Source: Chloroflexota bacterium (lineage in GTDB: Bacteria; Chloroflexota; Anaerolineae; J102). Taken from it: DNA of 22,131 nucleotides. The position numbers and the translations under genes are program-made. Under the pieces are notes generated by a model. That model had not been told where the DNA came from, made no database searches, and saw only the letters and a list, made by a program, of their open reading frames with translations. The stretch covers positions 1 to 22,131 of the forward strand of contig PIVW01000034.1 in assembly GCA_003353825.1 (NCBI GenBank). Direction: 5' to 3'. Numbering within the stretch: the stretch's first letter is position 1; each line of letters begins with the position of its first letter. Shown here one piece after another: positions 7,217 to 14,452 of this stretch.

Positions 7217-9142
7217 ATGACCTACCTACACGATATCCCTCTGGATGAAGCTACAACTGCCTGGCACAACGCCCTACAAACGATCGGCGCCTTGCGCAGG
7301 CTGCCGTCAGAAGCAATTCTCATTGCTCAGGCCAATGGCAGGATAACGGCCGCGCCAGTGTGGGCGCGCACTTCAGTGCCTCACTATCACGCCTCTGCCA
7401 TGGATGGGTATGCTGTGCGGGCGGCTGACACAATTGGAGCCACTCTGACGCGCCCCCTTAATCTGTTGGTAGGCGAACAGGCTTTTTATGTGGATACAGG
7501 TGATCCCCTGCCTACAAACTCTGATGCAGTCATCCCCATCGAGGAAGCACAGCGTTTGGGGTCAGGCAAAAAGGTAGAGATTGAGATATTGGCTTCGGTT
7601 TCGCCCTGGCATCACGTGCGTACCATGGGAGAAGATATCGTCGCCACCGAACTGGTCGTGCCGGCAAATCACCAATTACGGCCCCAGGATCTCGGCGCTA
7701 TCGCCGGCAGCGGACATTCACAGGTGCAGGTCTACCGCCTGCCCCGAATTGCCATTATGCCCACGGGAACCGAATTAGTCGCCCCGGGCAGCGAACTGAA
7801 ACCGGGTGATATCGTCGAATTCAATTCGATTGTACTGGGGGCCATGGCAGAGGCGTGGGGCGCCTGTGTCAACCGTTTGCCAATGATTGCCGATGATTAC
7901 GCCAGCATTAAGCGCGCGGTCATCGCTGCCCTCGAGGATCACGATCTGGTGGTGGTCAACGCAGGGTCGTCGGCAGGGTCGGAGGACTATACAGCCCAGA
8001 TTTTTGCCGAACTGGGCGAGGTGATCGTTCACGGTTTGGCGATTCGCCCCGGCCATCCCTGCATTTTGGGACACGCAAAGGGCAGACCGGTGGTCGGCAT
8101 TCCCGGTTACCCTGTCAGTGCCATGATCTCCTTTGATCTGCTAATCAAACCCTTATTGCAGCAATGGGTTGGGCAGGATGTGGCGCCTCGCCCATGTCTA
8201 GAGGCTCGCATTAGCCGTAAGGTCCTCTCGCCTATGGGACAGGACGAATACGTGCGTGTGACCTTGGGGCGTGTAGGTGAGCGTGTTGTGGCTACGCCAT
8301 TAGCGCGTGGCGCCGGGGTGATTATGTCAATGGTGCGGGCGGATGGCATTGCCCACATCCCCCGTTTTTCAGAGGGTTTGAACGTTGGTGATACGGTCAC
8401 AGTGGAACTGTTGCGCCCGCCCAATGTGATCGATCAGACAATTGTGCACCTTGGTAGCCATGATCTTACCTTGGACTTGCTCGCCGATAAACTCCGTCGC
8501 GAACGCCCCGACCGCAACTTTAGCTCAGGTAATGTGGGATCGTTGAGCGGTTTGCTGGCATTGCGGCGGGGTGAAGCACATCTGGCCGGATCCCATCTGC
8601 TGGATGAGGTCACGGGTGAATATAATCTCAGCTATATCAAACGCTATCTACCTGACATCCCGCTCATTGTTTTGGGATTTGTAGGCCGCACACAGGGGCT
8701 CATCGTCCAGCGAGGTAACCCTAAAAAGCTGCATGGCCTCGAAGATATCACTCGCCCGGATATCGTATATGTGAACCGCCAACGAGGGGCCGGAACCCGC
8801 GTCTTACTCGACTACAAACTCGGACAGTTGGGCATCGAGCCATCCACCATTAGCGGTTACGACCACACCGAATTCACGCACCTGGCAGTCGCTGCCGCTG
8901 TGCAAAGTGGCGCCGCGGATTGTGGCCTCGGCATCCTTGCTGCCGCCCGTGCTCTGGATATGGATTTTCTGCCTCTGTTCGAAGAACAATACCAACTGCT
9001 GATCCCCAAAGCATATTACGAAAGCGACCTTTTGGCTCCGTTGCTGGCTATCATCCGCAGCCAAGGTTTCCGCAGCGCTGTTCTGGCCCTGGGCGGCTAC
9101 GATGCCTCGAGTATGGGCGATGTTCTACACGAGCTTGCATAA
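7217..9142 (+). CDS. MoeA fused to a C-terminal periplasmic-binding-protein-like domain
   Basis: 641 residues. Residues 1 to ~400 are a full MoeA: ASAMDGYAVRAADT, RPQDLGAIAGSG, IMPTGTELV, GDIVEFNSIVLGAM, NAGSSAGSEDYTAQIF, IRPGHP and GIPGYPVSAM. From about residue 405 a substrate-binding-protein-like domain follows (the type annotated as PBP-like in MoeA fusions and ModE-like regulators). It has a GSHD strand, GEAHLAGSHLLDEVTGEYN, VQRGNP, VNRQRGAGTRVLLD and GAADCGLGILAAA. It has no signal peptide, so it acts in the cytoplasm. The fused domain might bind oxyanion or cofactor and make insertion or metal choice ligand-dependent; this is inference. It starts one base after moeA and ends exactly where the cupin gene begins. 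Confidence 0.93.
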   Translation: MTYLHDIPLDEATTAWHNALQTIGALRRLPSEAILIAQANGRITAAPVWARTSVPHYHASAMDGYAVRAADTIGATLTRPLNLLVGEQAFYVDTGDPLPTNSDAVIPIEEAQRLGSGKKVEIEILASVSPWHHVRTMGEDIVATELVVPANHQLRPQDLGAIAGSGHSQVQVYRLPRIAIMPTGTELVAPGSELKPGDIVEFNSIVLGAMAEAWGACVNRLPMIADDYASIKRAVIAALEDHDLVVVNAGSSAGSEDYTAQIFAELGEVIVHGLAIRPGHPCILGHAKGRPVVGIPGYPVSAMISFDLLIKPLLQQWVGQDVAPRPCLEARISRKVLSPMGQDEYVRVTLGRVGERVVATPLARGAGVIMSMVRADGIAHIPRFSEGLNVGDTVTVELLRPPNVIDQTIVHLGSHDLTLDLLADKLRRERPDRNFSSGNVGSLSGLLALRRGEAHLAGSHLLDEVTGEYNLSYIKRYLPDIPLIVLGFVGRTQGLIVQRGNPKKLHGLEDITRPDIVYVNRQRGAGTRVLLDYKLGQLGIEPSTISGYDHTEFTHLAVAAAVQSGAADCGLGILAAARALDMDFLPLFEEQYQLLIPKAYYESDLLAPLLAIIRSQGFRSAVLALGGYDASSMGDVLHELA

Positions 9143-9454
9143 ATGACCTACCAGTTCACCAAGTGGGATTTCGGCGAAATCAGTGAAGATGAACTTCGCA
9201 GGCAAATGCACGGTGAGGGGCTTCAACCGTACCCGTGGTCTAACGGCCCCAATTTCGTCTACAGCCCCCATACCCACTCTTACAACAAAATCCTATATGT
9301 GGTGAGCGGGTCTATCACATTCCACCTGTCGGCAACAAAAGAGGATATCGTTATGGAGAGTGGAGATCGTCTGGAACTTCCCGCTCGAACTGCGCATGCC
9401 GCAACAGTGGGTACTGAAGGGGTATTGTGTTTGGAAGCGGCTAACCGAGCTTAG
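9143..9454 (+). CDS. small cupin-domain protein
   Basis: A 103-residue single-domain cupin. The first motif reads SPHTHSYNKILYVVSGSITF (His-x-His plus the later Lys/Tyr region), and the second is GDRLELPARTAHAATVG with the third metal-ligand His. Proteins of this size often bind a metal or small ligand as sensors or minor isomerases. Its start codon abuts the stop of the MoeA-PBP gene with no gap, so it is translationally coupled and may serve the same pathway, perhaps as an anion or metal binder. The usual metal-ligand Glu of motif 1 is not obvious, so metal binding is uncertain. It is the last gene of this run; the next gene converges on it. Confidence 0.82.
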   Translation: MTYQFTKWDFGEISEDELRRQMHGEGLQPYPWSNGPNFVYSPHTHSYNKILYVVSGSITFHLSATKEDIVMESGDRLELPARTAHAATVGTEGVLCLEAANRA

Positions 9455-9496
9455 AATCATCATTATACCTGGCGCCACCTGATCGGCATAGTTGAT

Positions 9497-9532
9497 TCGG
9501 CGGGGCACCAAACTGACAGAGACGCCCGCCGA
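9497..9532. repeat. inverted repeat between convergent genes
   Basis: TCGGCGGG (9497-9504) and CCCGCCGA (9525-9532) form a perfect 8-bp stem around a 20-base loop, in the gap between the cupin gene and etfA, which converge. No run of T follows on either strand, so it is a weak terminator candidate at best. It may still stop or stabilise both 3' ends. Confidence 0.35.
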
Positions 9533-9558
9533 TCTCAAAAATACGTTTACTCAACTGA

Positions 9559-10524
9559 TCAGTGGATTAGTTTCCCTTTCGCCGCCTCGTTAAGCGATGG
9601 CACGATCTCGAACAGATCGCCAACAATGCCGTAGTTGGCCACACTGAAAATCGGTGCATCGCTATCCTTGTTGATGGCGACGATCACCTTACTCGATCCC
9701 ATACCGGCCAGATGTTGCACGGCGCCGCTGATGCCGCAAGCGATGTACAAGTCAGGTCGTACGACCTTGCCCGTTTGCCCGACCTGATGTTTATAGGGAA
9801 TAAAGCCTGCATCAACTGCTGCACGGGATGCTCCCACCGCCGCACCGAGCGTGACAGCCAATTCACCGACCAGTTCAAAGCCTTTCTCGGGATCGTTAGC
9901 AACACCACGGCCACCCGACACAATGATATTGGCATCGGTGAGGCTGATCTCGCCCATTTCCGCTGGCTCCACCTTCTGGATCTCTACCCGGGCGGTTGCG
10001 TCAGCCGGGGCGACTGTCACGATGTCGGCCGTAGCGCCTGTGGCTTCAGTTGCTGATGCCGCTCGCAGACGCAAGGTCGCCATCTGTGGAAAACCATCGG
10101 TCGTGACTGTAGCCAGGATGTTTCCAGAATAGAGGGGACGTACGCCATTGAACTTAGCACCATCAACGCTGATATCCAAGCAATCGGCAATGACGCCACT
10201 CCCCAGATCATAACCTACCGCAGCCGCCAGATCACGGCCATTATCGGTGTGTGAGGCCAGAAGTGCATCCGCACCACTTTGTGCCAACACCACTTTCACA
10301 TCTGCTGCATAAAGATCGATATCAAATAGCGCCCGGCTGGCGTCGTCGATCACATAGACCTTGGCAGCCCCACGCGACCCTGCTTCAGCTGCAGCATCCG
10401 CCACGCCCTCGCCGATGACGAGGGTTTCGACATCATCACTGAGGGCCAGGGCTTTGCCCAGCGCTTCCCAACTACCGGCAACGGCGGCTCCACCATCGGT
10501 TTCGATAAATACAAGTATTTTCAT
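9559..10524 (-). CDS. etfA: electron transfer flavoprotein subunit alpha
   Basis: 321 residues, a typical EtfA length. The N-terminal domain begins [20 protein letters not shown]. The C-terminal FAD domain is well conserved: [76 protein letters not shown] and [10 protein letters not shown]. With EtfB it forms the cytoplasmic heterodimer that carries electrons from acyl-CoA dehydrogenases to a membrane quinone reductase or a bifurcating partner. A good ribosome site (TAGGAGA on the minus strand) precedes the ATG. It lies 97 bp after etfB, in the same orientation and downstream of an acyl-CoA dehydrogenase gene that is its likely electron donor. Confidence 0.96.
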   Translation of the reverse strand: MKILVFIETDGGAAVAGSWEALGKALALSDDVETLVIGEGVADAAAEAGSRGAAKVYVIDDASRALFDIDLYAADVKVVLAQSGADALLASHTDNGRDLAAAVGYDLGSGVIADCLDISVDGAKFNGVRPLYSGNILATVTTDGFPQMATLRLRAASATEATGATADIVTVAPADATARVEIQKVEPAEMGEISLTDANIIVSGGRGVANDPEKGFELVGELAVTLGAAVGASRAAVDAGFIPYKHQVGQTGKVVRPDLYIACGISGAVQHLAGMGSSKVIVAINKDSDAPIFSVANYGIVGDLFEIVPSLNEAAKGKLIH

Positions 10525-10621
10525 ACGATTTCTCCTAAAGCACAGCTATCTGTTCTCGGCACTGGACCACGACTCCTTCTCTGAGCGGGCGAGTATCGTG
10601 AACGCTAGTCTGCTGATTTGG

Positions 10622-11389
10622 TTAGAGCACCTTTTCGGCGAGAAGAGCATCGATCAAAGCGCTGGCTGCGTCACTGGGCGAGCCATCAAAAAGCTGGACC
10701 TTTGCATCGCGAGCAGGTGGTTTTCGAAACTCGGTCATAGCCACCACAGGGGCGGGAGTATCAACACCGAGGTCGGCAGCAGTCAACGTGGGGATCGTTG
10801 CCCGCGAGGCCTTGCGGATGTTGATAAATATAGGATAGCGTGGTTCGCCAATCTCTTTGATCACAGAAAGAACAACGGGTGATTGCACCTTGACGGTATG
10901 GCGGGCCTGTCCTACGACACGTTCCACCGTCACACTGTCATCTGACACAGCCAAGATTTTTGCAACGCCCGTGATAACGGGCCAACCCAGCCTACGACCT
11001 ATTGCTACCGGAACGGTGCCACTATTGCCGTCAACTGTCATCTGCCCCGTGAGCACTAACTGCACATCGCCCATGTTCTCGACAGCTGCTGCCAGCAACG
11101 TGGCAACGCCCCAGGCATCGGCTTCGGTGTTTTCGATCAAGGTTGCCCCTTTGCAGCCCATGGCCAGCGCACTGCGGAGCGTCTCGACGCTACCTTCACC
11201 ACCCACGGTGATCGCTTCAGCACTGCCGCTGTTTTTTTCCATGATCTGAATACCCGCTTCCAGGGCATGTTCATCCCAGGGATTGACCACCAATTGGATA
11301 CTCAGTTCGCCGCTGGCCGCTTCCTCAGGTTTTACTTTGGGAAGCTCGGCCGTGTCCGGCGTTTGCTTGACACAGACAAGATAACGCAT
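10622..11389 (-). CDS. etfB: electron transfer flavoprotein subunit beta
   Basis: 255 residues starting MRYLVCVKQTPDTAE, the usual EtfB beginning. The ATG at 11389 is preceded on the minus strand by AGAAGGAG, which favours it over an in-frame TTG seven codons earlier. Other conserved parts are VVNPWDEHALEAGIQI, the nucleotide-loop region GGEGSVETLRSALAMGCKGATLI, GQMTVDGNSGTVPVAIGRRLGWP and the segment before GEPRYPIFINIRKASRA. EtfB binds AMP (or a second FAD in bifurcating types) and contacts the dehydrogenase. It lies downstream of the acyl-CoA dehydrogenase gene, from which it is separated by 217 bp containing a dispersed repeat, so it may have its own promoter or rely on read-through. Confidence 0.96.
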   Translation of the reverse strand: MRYLVCVKQTPDTAELPKVKPEEAASGELSIQLVVNPWDEHALEAGIQIMEKNSGSAEAITVGGEGSVETLRSALAMGCKGATLIENTEADAWGVATLLAAAVENMGDVQLVLTGQMTVDGNSGTVPVAIGRRLGWPVITGVAKILAVSDDSVTVERVVGQARHTVKVQSPVVLSVIKEIGEPRYPIFINIRKASRATIPTLTAADLGVDTPAPVVAMTEFRKPPARDAKVQLFDGSPSDAASALIDALLAEKVL

Positions 11390-11458
11390 AAAAAGGTCTC
11401 CTTCTGACAATGGGAATATCTAGTCAGCCTTCTGGTAGTCATCGCTCTGAGACCGCAC

Positions 11459-11549
11459 AACGGGACGCGGATAAACGCTGATTTTCACAGATTAGCTGAA
11501 TTATCGGTGTTGATTTGTTCAATCTGCGATATCTGCGTTCGCTTAAGTA
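11459..11549. repeat. dispersed intergenic repeat (GCGGAT…ATCTGCG type)
   Basis: The segment between etfB and the acyl-CoA dehydrogenase gene starts GCGGATAAACGCTGATTTTC and ends with AATCTGCGATATCTGCGTTC. The repeated, partly complementary GCGGAT/ATCTGCG words are what I remember as a widely scattered intergenic repeat in many environmental bacteria. Here it is degenerate (GCTGAT, ACAGAT variants). It is non-coding and lies inside a probable operon. No second copy of the same form was found in this window. Confidence 0.4.
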
Positions 11550-11606
11550 CGGCTTTTGCAAGCAACTGTCGTTAGGCTGCATAGTTACAAATGGAATTAG
11601 TTCCTT

Positions 11607-12821
11607 CTATAGTTCAGACTGCCATGCTTCGGCGTCATAGGGGGGTAGTTCACAACGTAATAGTTTGTCCTGACGATAGCCAAGCGCATAGTCTGCCTGA
11701 ATAAGTTGTTGCAGTTCACGTGTGCCTTCATAGATAACGGCTCCTTTGCTGTTGCGCAAAAAGCGCTCGACATCATACTCATCCGAAAAGCCATAGGCGC
11801 CATGGATTTGGATAGCGTCGGAGGCGGAGTCGAAGCTGGCATCGGTACAGAACCATTTGGCCAGCGTCGTTTCACGCGTGTTACGTTTTCCCTGGTTCTT
11901 CAACCAACCGGCCTGATAAACCAGCAGACGGCCCGCTTCCACTCGCTGCACCATAAGGGAGATCATGCGTTTGACCAGTTGATGTTGGCCGACCTCGACG
12001 CCAAATGTCTTGCGTTGGTGTGCATAAGCCAGGGAAGCATCTAGCGAAGCGCGTGTCAATCCCAGGGCTCCGGCTGCAACCGTGTAGCGGCCGTTGTCGA
12101 GGCAGGACATAGCGATTTTGAATCCCTCCCCCTCTGCACCAATGCGGTGGCTGCCAGGAACTCGGACCTCATCGCAGTGGACCCAACCGGTGTTGCCGGC
12201 TCGCACGCCCAACTTACCATGGATTGGGCCACTGGTCACTCCAACCATATCTCGGGCCACCATGAAGGCAGAGATACCGCGGAAAGCAGGTTGAGCATGT
12301 GGGTCGGTTTTGGCAAACCACAGGAAATGATCGGCGACATCAGCCAGACTAATCCACATTTTTTCCCCTGAAATAATATAGTCATCGCCATCCTTTCGAG
12401 CGACCGATCGCAAGGCGGCCACATCGGTTCCGGCATCCGCTTCCGTAAGACAGAAGGCGCCATACTTTTCACCCAGTGCCTGTGGCACCAAGAACATTTG
12501 CCGCTGTTCCTCTGTCCCCCACTGAAAGACACCGAGTGAGTTCAGGCCATTATGCACCGAGATGATGACGCGGGCGCTGGTATCCGCATATTCCAATTCC
12601 TCTGAAATAATCCCTAAACTTATGTAGTCGAATCCCGCTCCCCCATATCTGACAGGTATGGAAATGCCCAATAAGCCCGCTTCCGCCATTTTGGGCATCA
12701 ATGACTTATCAAAGGTTTGGCTACGGTCGTTATCTTTGATGTTGGGAAGTATCTCTTTGGCCGCAAAATCTCGTGTGGCTTTTCGAACAATATCGTGTTC
12801 AGGTGTGAAAGCAAAATTCAT
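11607..12821 (-). CDS. acyl-CoA dehydrogenase
   Basis: 404 residues from the ATG at 12821, which has GAGG nine bases upstream on the minus strand. A long upstream extension in frame (to 12953) crosses the promoter and is not coding. The three-domain fold is evident: N-terminal helices (FTPEHDIVRKATRDFAAKEI), the FAD strand CLTEADAGTDVAALRSVA and MWISLADVADHFLWFAKT, then the C-terminal helices. These carry GRYTVAAGALGLTRASLD, YAHQRKTFGVEVGQHQLVK, IQIHGAYGFSDEYDVERFLRN and the catalytic base E365 in IYEGTREL. It alpha,beta-dehydrogenates acyl-CoA thioesters in fatty-acid, branched-chain or related catabolism and reduces ETF, encoded by the next two genes. Chain-length specificity cannot be read here. 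Confidence 0.95.
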   Translation of the reverse strand: MNFAFTPEHDIVRKATRDFAAKEILPNIKDNDRSQTFDKSLMPKMAEAGLLGISIPVRYGGAGFDYISLGIISEELEYADTSARVIISVHNGLNSLGVFQWGTEEQRQMFLVPQALGEKYGAFCLTEADAGTDVAALRSVARKDGDDYIISGEKMWISLADVADHFLWFAKTDPHAQPAFRGISAFMVARDMVGVTSGPIHGKLGVRAGNTGWVHCDEVRVPGSHRIGAEGEGFKIAMSCLDNGRYTVAAGALGLTRASLDASLAYAHQRKTFGVEVGQHQLVKRMISLMVQRVEAGRLLVYQAGWLKNQGKRNTRETTLAKWFCTDASFDSASDAIQIHGAYGFSDEYDVERFLRNSKGAVIYEGTRELQQLIQADYALGYRQDKLLRCELPPYDAEAWQSEL

Positions 12822-12893
12822 TATATGCATCCTCGCATAAGTGGTTGTTGAGCGAACGCCCGTGCTCCGTAGGGCGACGGTGTGACGCGCTGC

Positions 12894-12922
12894 ATTATAA
12901 CAACGCATGACACGCCCCGCAA
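12894..12922 (-). promoter_or_regulatory. sigma70-type promoter for acyl-CoA dehydrogenase/ETF genes
   Basis: On the minus strand, TTGCGG (plus-strand 12917-12922) and a perfect TATAAT (12894-12899) are separated by 17 bp. Transcription would start about 65 bases before the dehydrogenase ATG. The -35 box is a 3/6 match; the -10 box and spacing make the call. Confidence 0.6.
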
Positions 12923-12953
12923 AAGCCGTACAAACCCCTGCGCAACTGTTCAT

Positions 12954-13216
12954 CTTTGGGTGGTAATGTACTGAGATATAGCCGATTTAACCCGTATTGT
13001 GATTGATAGTGTGGGGCTGCGAGTGCTCAGTGCGATGCAACCGGCGTAATCTGCACAGATGCCTCTGGCGAATGAATTGAAGCGCAATACTCTGATACTG
13101 TTGCAGGCTCCTGTATGTCGCGCTCAAAGTGATGTGAGATTACTGAGGAATAGGTTCAAATAGGATACAATCGGCTTATTAACGTCGATCAGTCATATCT
13201 TTGGGGACACTATGAT
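12954..13216. other. divergent intergenic region
   Basis: The gap between the divergent acyl-CoA dehydrogenase and E1-alpha relic totals 395 bp (12822-13216). The left part holds the minus-strand promoter. In the rest I see a possible plus-strand -10 box TACAAT at 13166-13171 with no convincing -35, and a GGGGA ribosome site at 13203-13207 before the ATG at 13217. The word TACAATCGGC also occurs in the AOR upstream region at 19378. No gene, RNA or repeat was found here. Confidence 0.35.
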
Positions 13217-14150
13217 ATGAATCCCGACCTGTGGGCCTTATACACGCACATGCTCAGAAGTCGCCTGTTCGGGGAAGCGGTGTCAAAATTGTGGCACGAT
13301 GGCCTCATTTTCGGTGAAATGCATATGGGGTTAGGCGAAGAAGCGATCGTTGCCGGTATTATGTCCCATCTCGGTGATGGGGACGCTCTCGCTCTGGATC
13401 ATCGCGGCACCGCCCCCCTGCTCATGAGAGGTGTCGATCCAGTCTTGCTATTACGTAAATTTCTGGCCCGAGAAGATGGACTTTGCGGCGGCATGGGTGG
13501 GCACATGCATCTGTTTTCGCCCGAGCGTCTGGCCCGGCGGCAACCGGGTTCGCGTTGACCGCCAAACGTCTGAGACCTCAAACCGTTGCCGTTGCCTTCT
13601 TTGGCGAAGGGGCCATGAATCAAGGTGCGCTGCTGGAGTCATTGAACCTGGCCGTGGTCTGGCAATTGCCGGTGCTGTTCGTGTGCAAAGATGATAGTTG
13701 GGCTATCATAACTCAATCGGATATGGTGACGGGGGCACACTGGCCGACCGTGCCCGCTCTTTTGGCATGCCCGCGTTCGAGGGAGATGGCAGCGAGGTCG
13801 AAGTGGTCTGGCGGTTGGCAAAGCAAGCGGTGGAACAAGCACGCCTTGGCCTTGGCCCTTCGTTCTTGCATATAACCTGCGCTCATTTCGAAGGGCACAT
13901 GTTGGGTGATGCCCTGTTGCGCGCTGTACGCCGACCTCATCGTGACGGCATGCAACTAAGCGGCCCACTTTTACGGTCGATGGTCCGTCGCCAGGGAGCG
14001 CATGTGCGCGAACGGACCGAGGCTTTTCGTCTTATCTCCGACATGATGCCATCGGTACGGGCCGACCACCACAACAGCAAACTCGATCCCGTGCAAAAAC
14101 TCCGCCGCAGTCTGGTCACAGAGACAGTCTCGGATAGGCCCAATCACTTG
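13217..14150 (+). pseudogene. pyruvate/acetoin dehydrogenase E1 alpha, broken in three frames
   Basis: Together three reading frames encode a thiamine-diphosphate E1 alpha subunit. Frame one (13217-13558) has YTHMLRSRLFGEAVSKLW…GLGEEAIVAGIM…DHRGTAPLLMRG…GGMGGHMHLFSPERLA. Frame two, from about 13542, has SGPAATGFALTAKRL and the ThDP motif AVAFFGEGAMNQGALLESLN…WAIITQSDMVTG. Frame three, from about 13730, has GGTLADRARSFGMPAFEGDG and GPSFLHITCAHFEGHMLGDALLR. The first break lost about 9-12 residues, apparently between two TCTGGCC copies. The second is one G missing from GGGGG at 13731-13735. The C-terminus fades after DPVQKLRRSL and runs without a stop into the next gene. No E1 beta or E2 gene is present. 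The end coordinate is approximate. Confidence 0.85.
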
Positions 14151-14174
14151 CTTGCTAACGTGGGGCAGACTAAA

Positions 14175-14452
14175 ATGGCGTTATGTCGCCTCATGATGAG
14201 CGTACCCTCACGGCTTCGCACCAGGTTGCCTTTGTATCTGCTTGGCGTCTTGGTGTTTTTGCAATTAGTGGAACCGCACCAAACCTGGATGGCACTCCTG
14301 GTGGGATTAAGTGCGCTGCTCGGGATCTCGTACCTGTGGGCGAGGGAGATGAGGGACAAAATACAGGTAGAACGCAGCTCCAGAGGCAATTGGATAGTCG
14401 TGGGGGACACGCTCGAAGAGCGCTTCCAACTCCATAACCGCAGCACATTCCC
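14175..14452 (+). pseudogene. DUF58 protein, N-terminal membrane part (frameshifted from 14453-16555)
   Basis: This frame, continuous with the end of the E1 alpha relic, encodes two membrane segments (LPLYLLGVLVFLQLVEP and WMALLVGLSALLGISYLWA) and DTLEERFQLHNRSTFP, the standard beginning of DUF58 proteins. Restoring one C in the CCC at 14450-14452 would join it smoothly to the next frame as NRSTFP-VLWATVSDRSDVPGYE. So this is the true start of the gene annotated next. Possible starts are ATG 14175, 14193 or 14196; none has a strong ribosome site. The lesion may be real or a homopolymer sequencing error. Confidence 0.75.

Noticed and set aside
9712..10132. Plus-strand open frames opposite etfA
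   Set aside because: Antisense shadows of a well conserved gene.
12831..12953. N-terminal extension of the acyl-CoA dehydrogenase
   Set aside because: The extension crosses the predicted -10/-35 promoter and has no likeness to the family; GAGG favours the ATG at 12821.
13639..13968. Minus-strand open frames opposite the E1 alpha relic
   Set aside because: The plus-strand pieces match a known family in order; the antisense frames match nothing.
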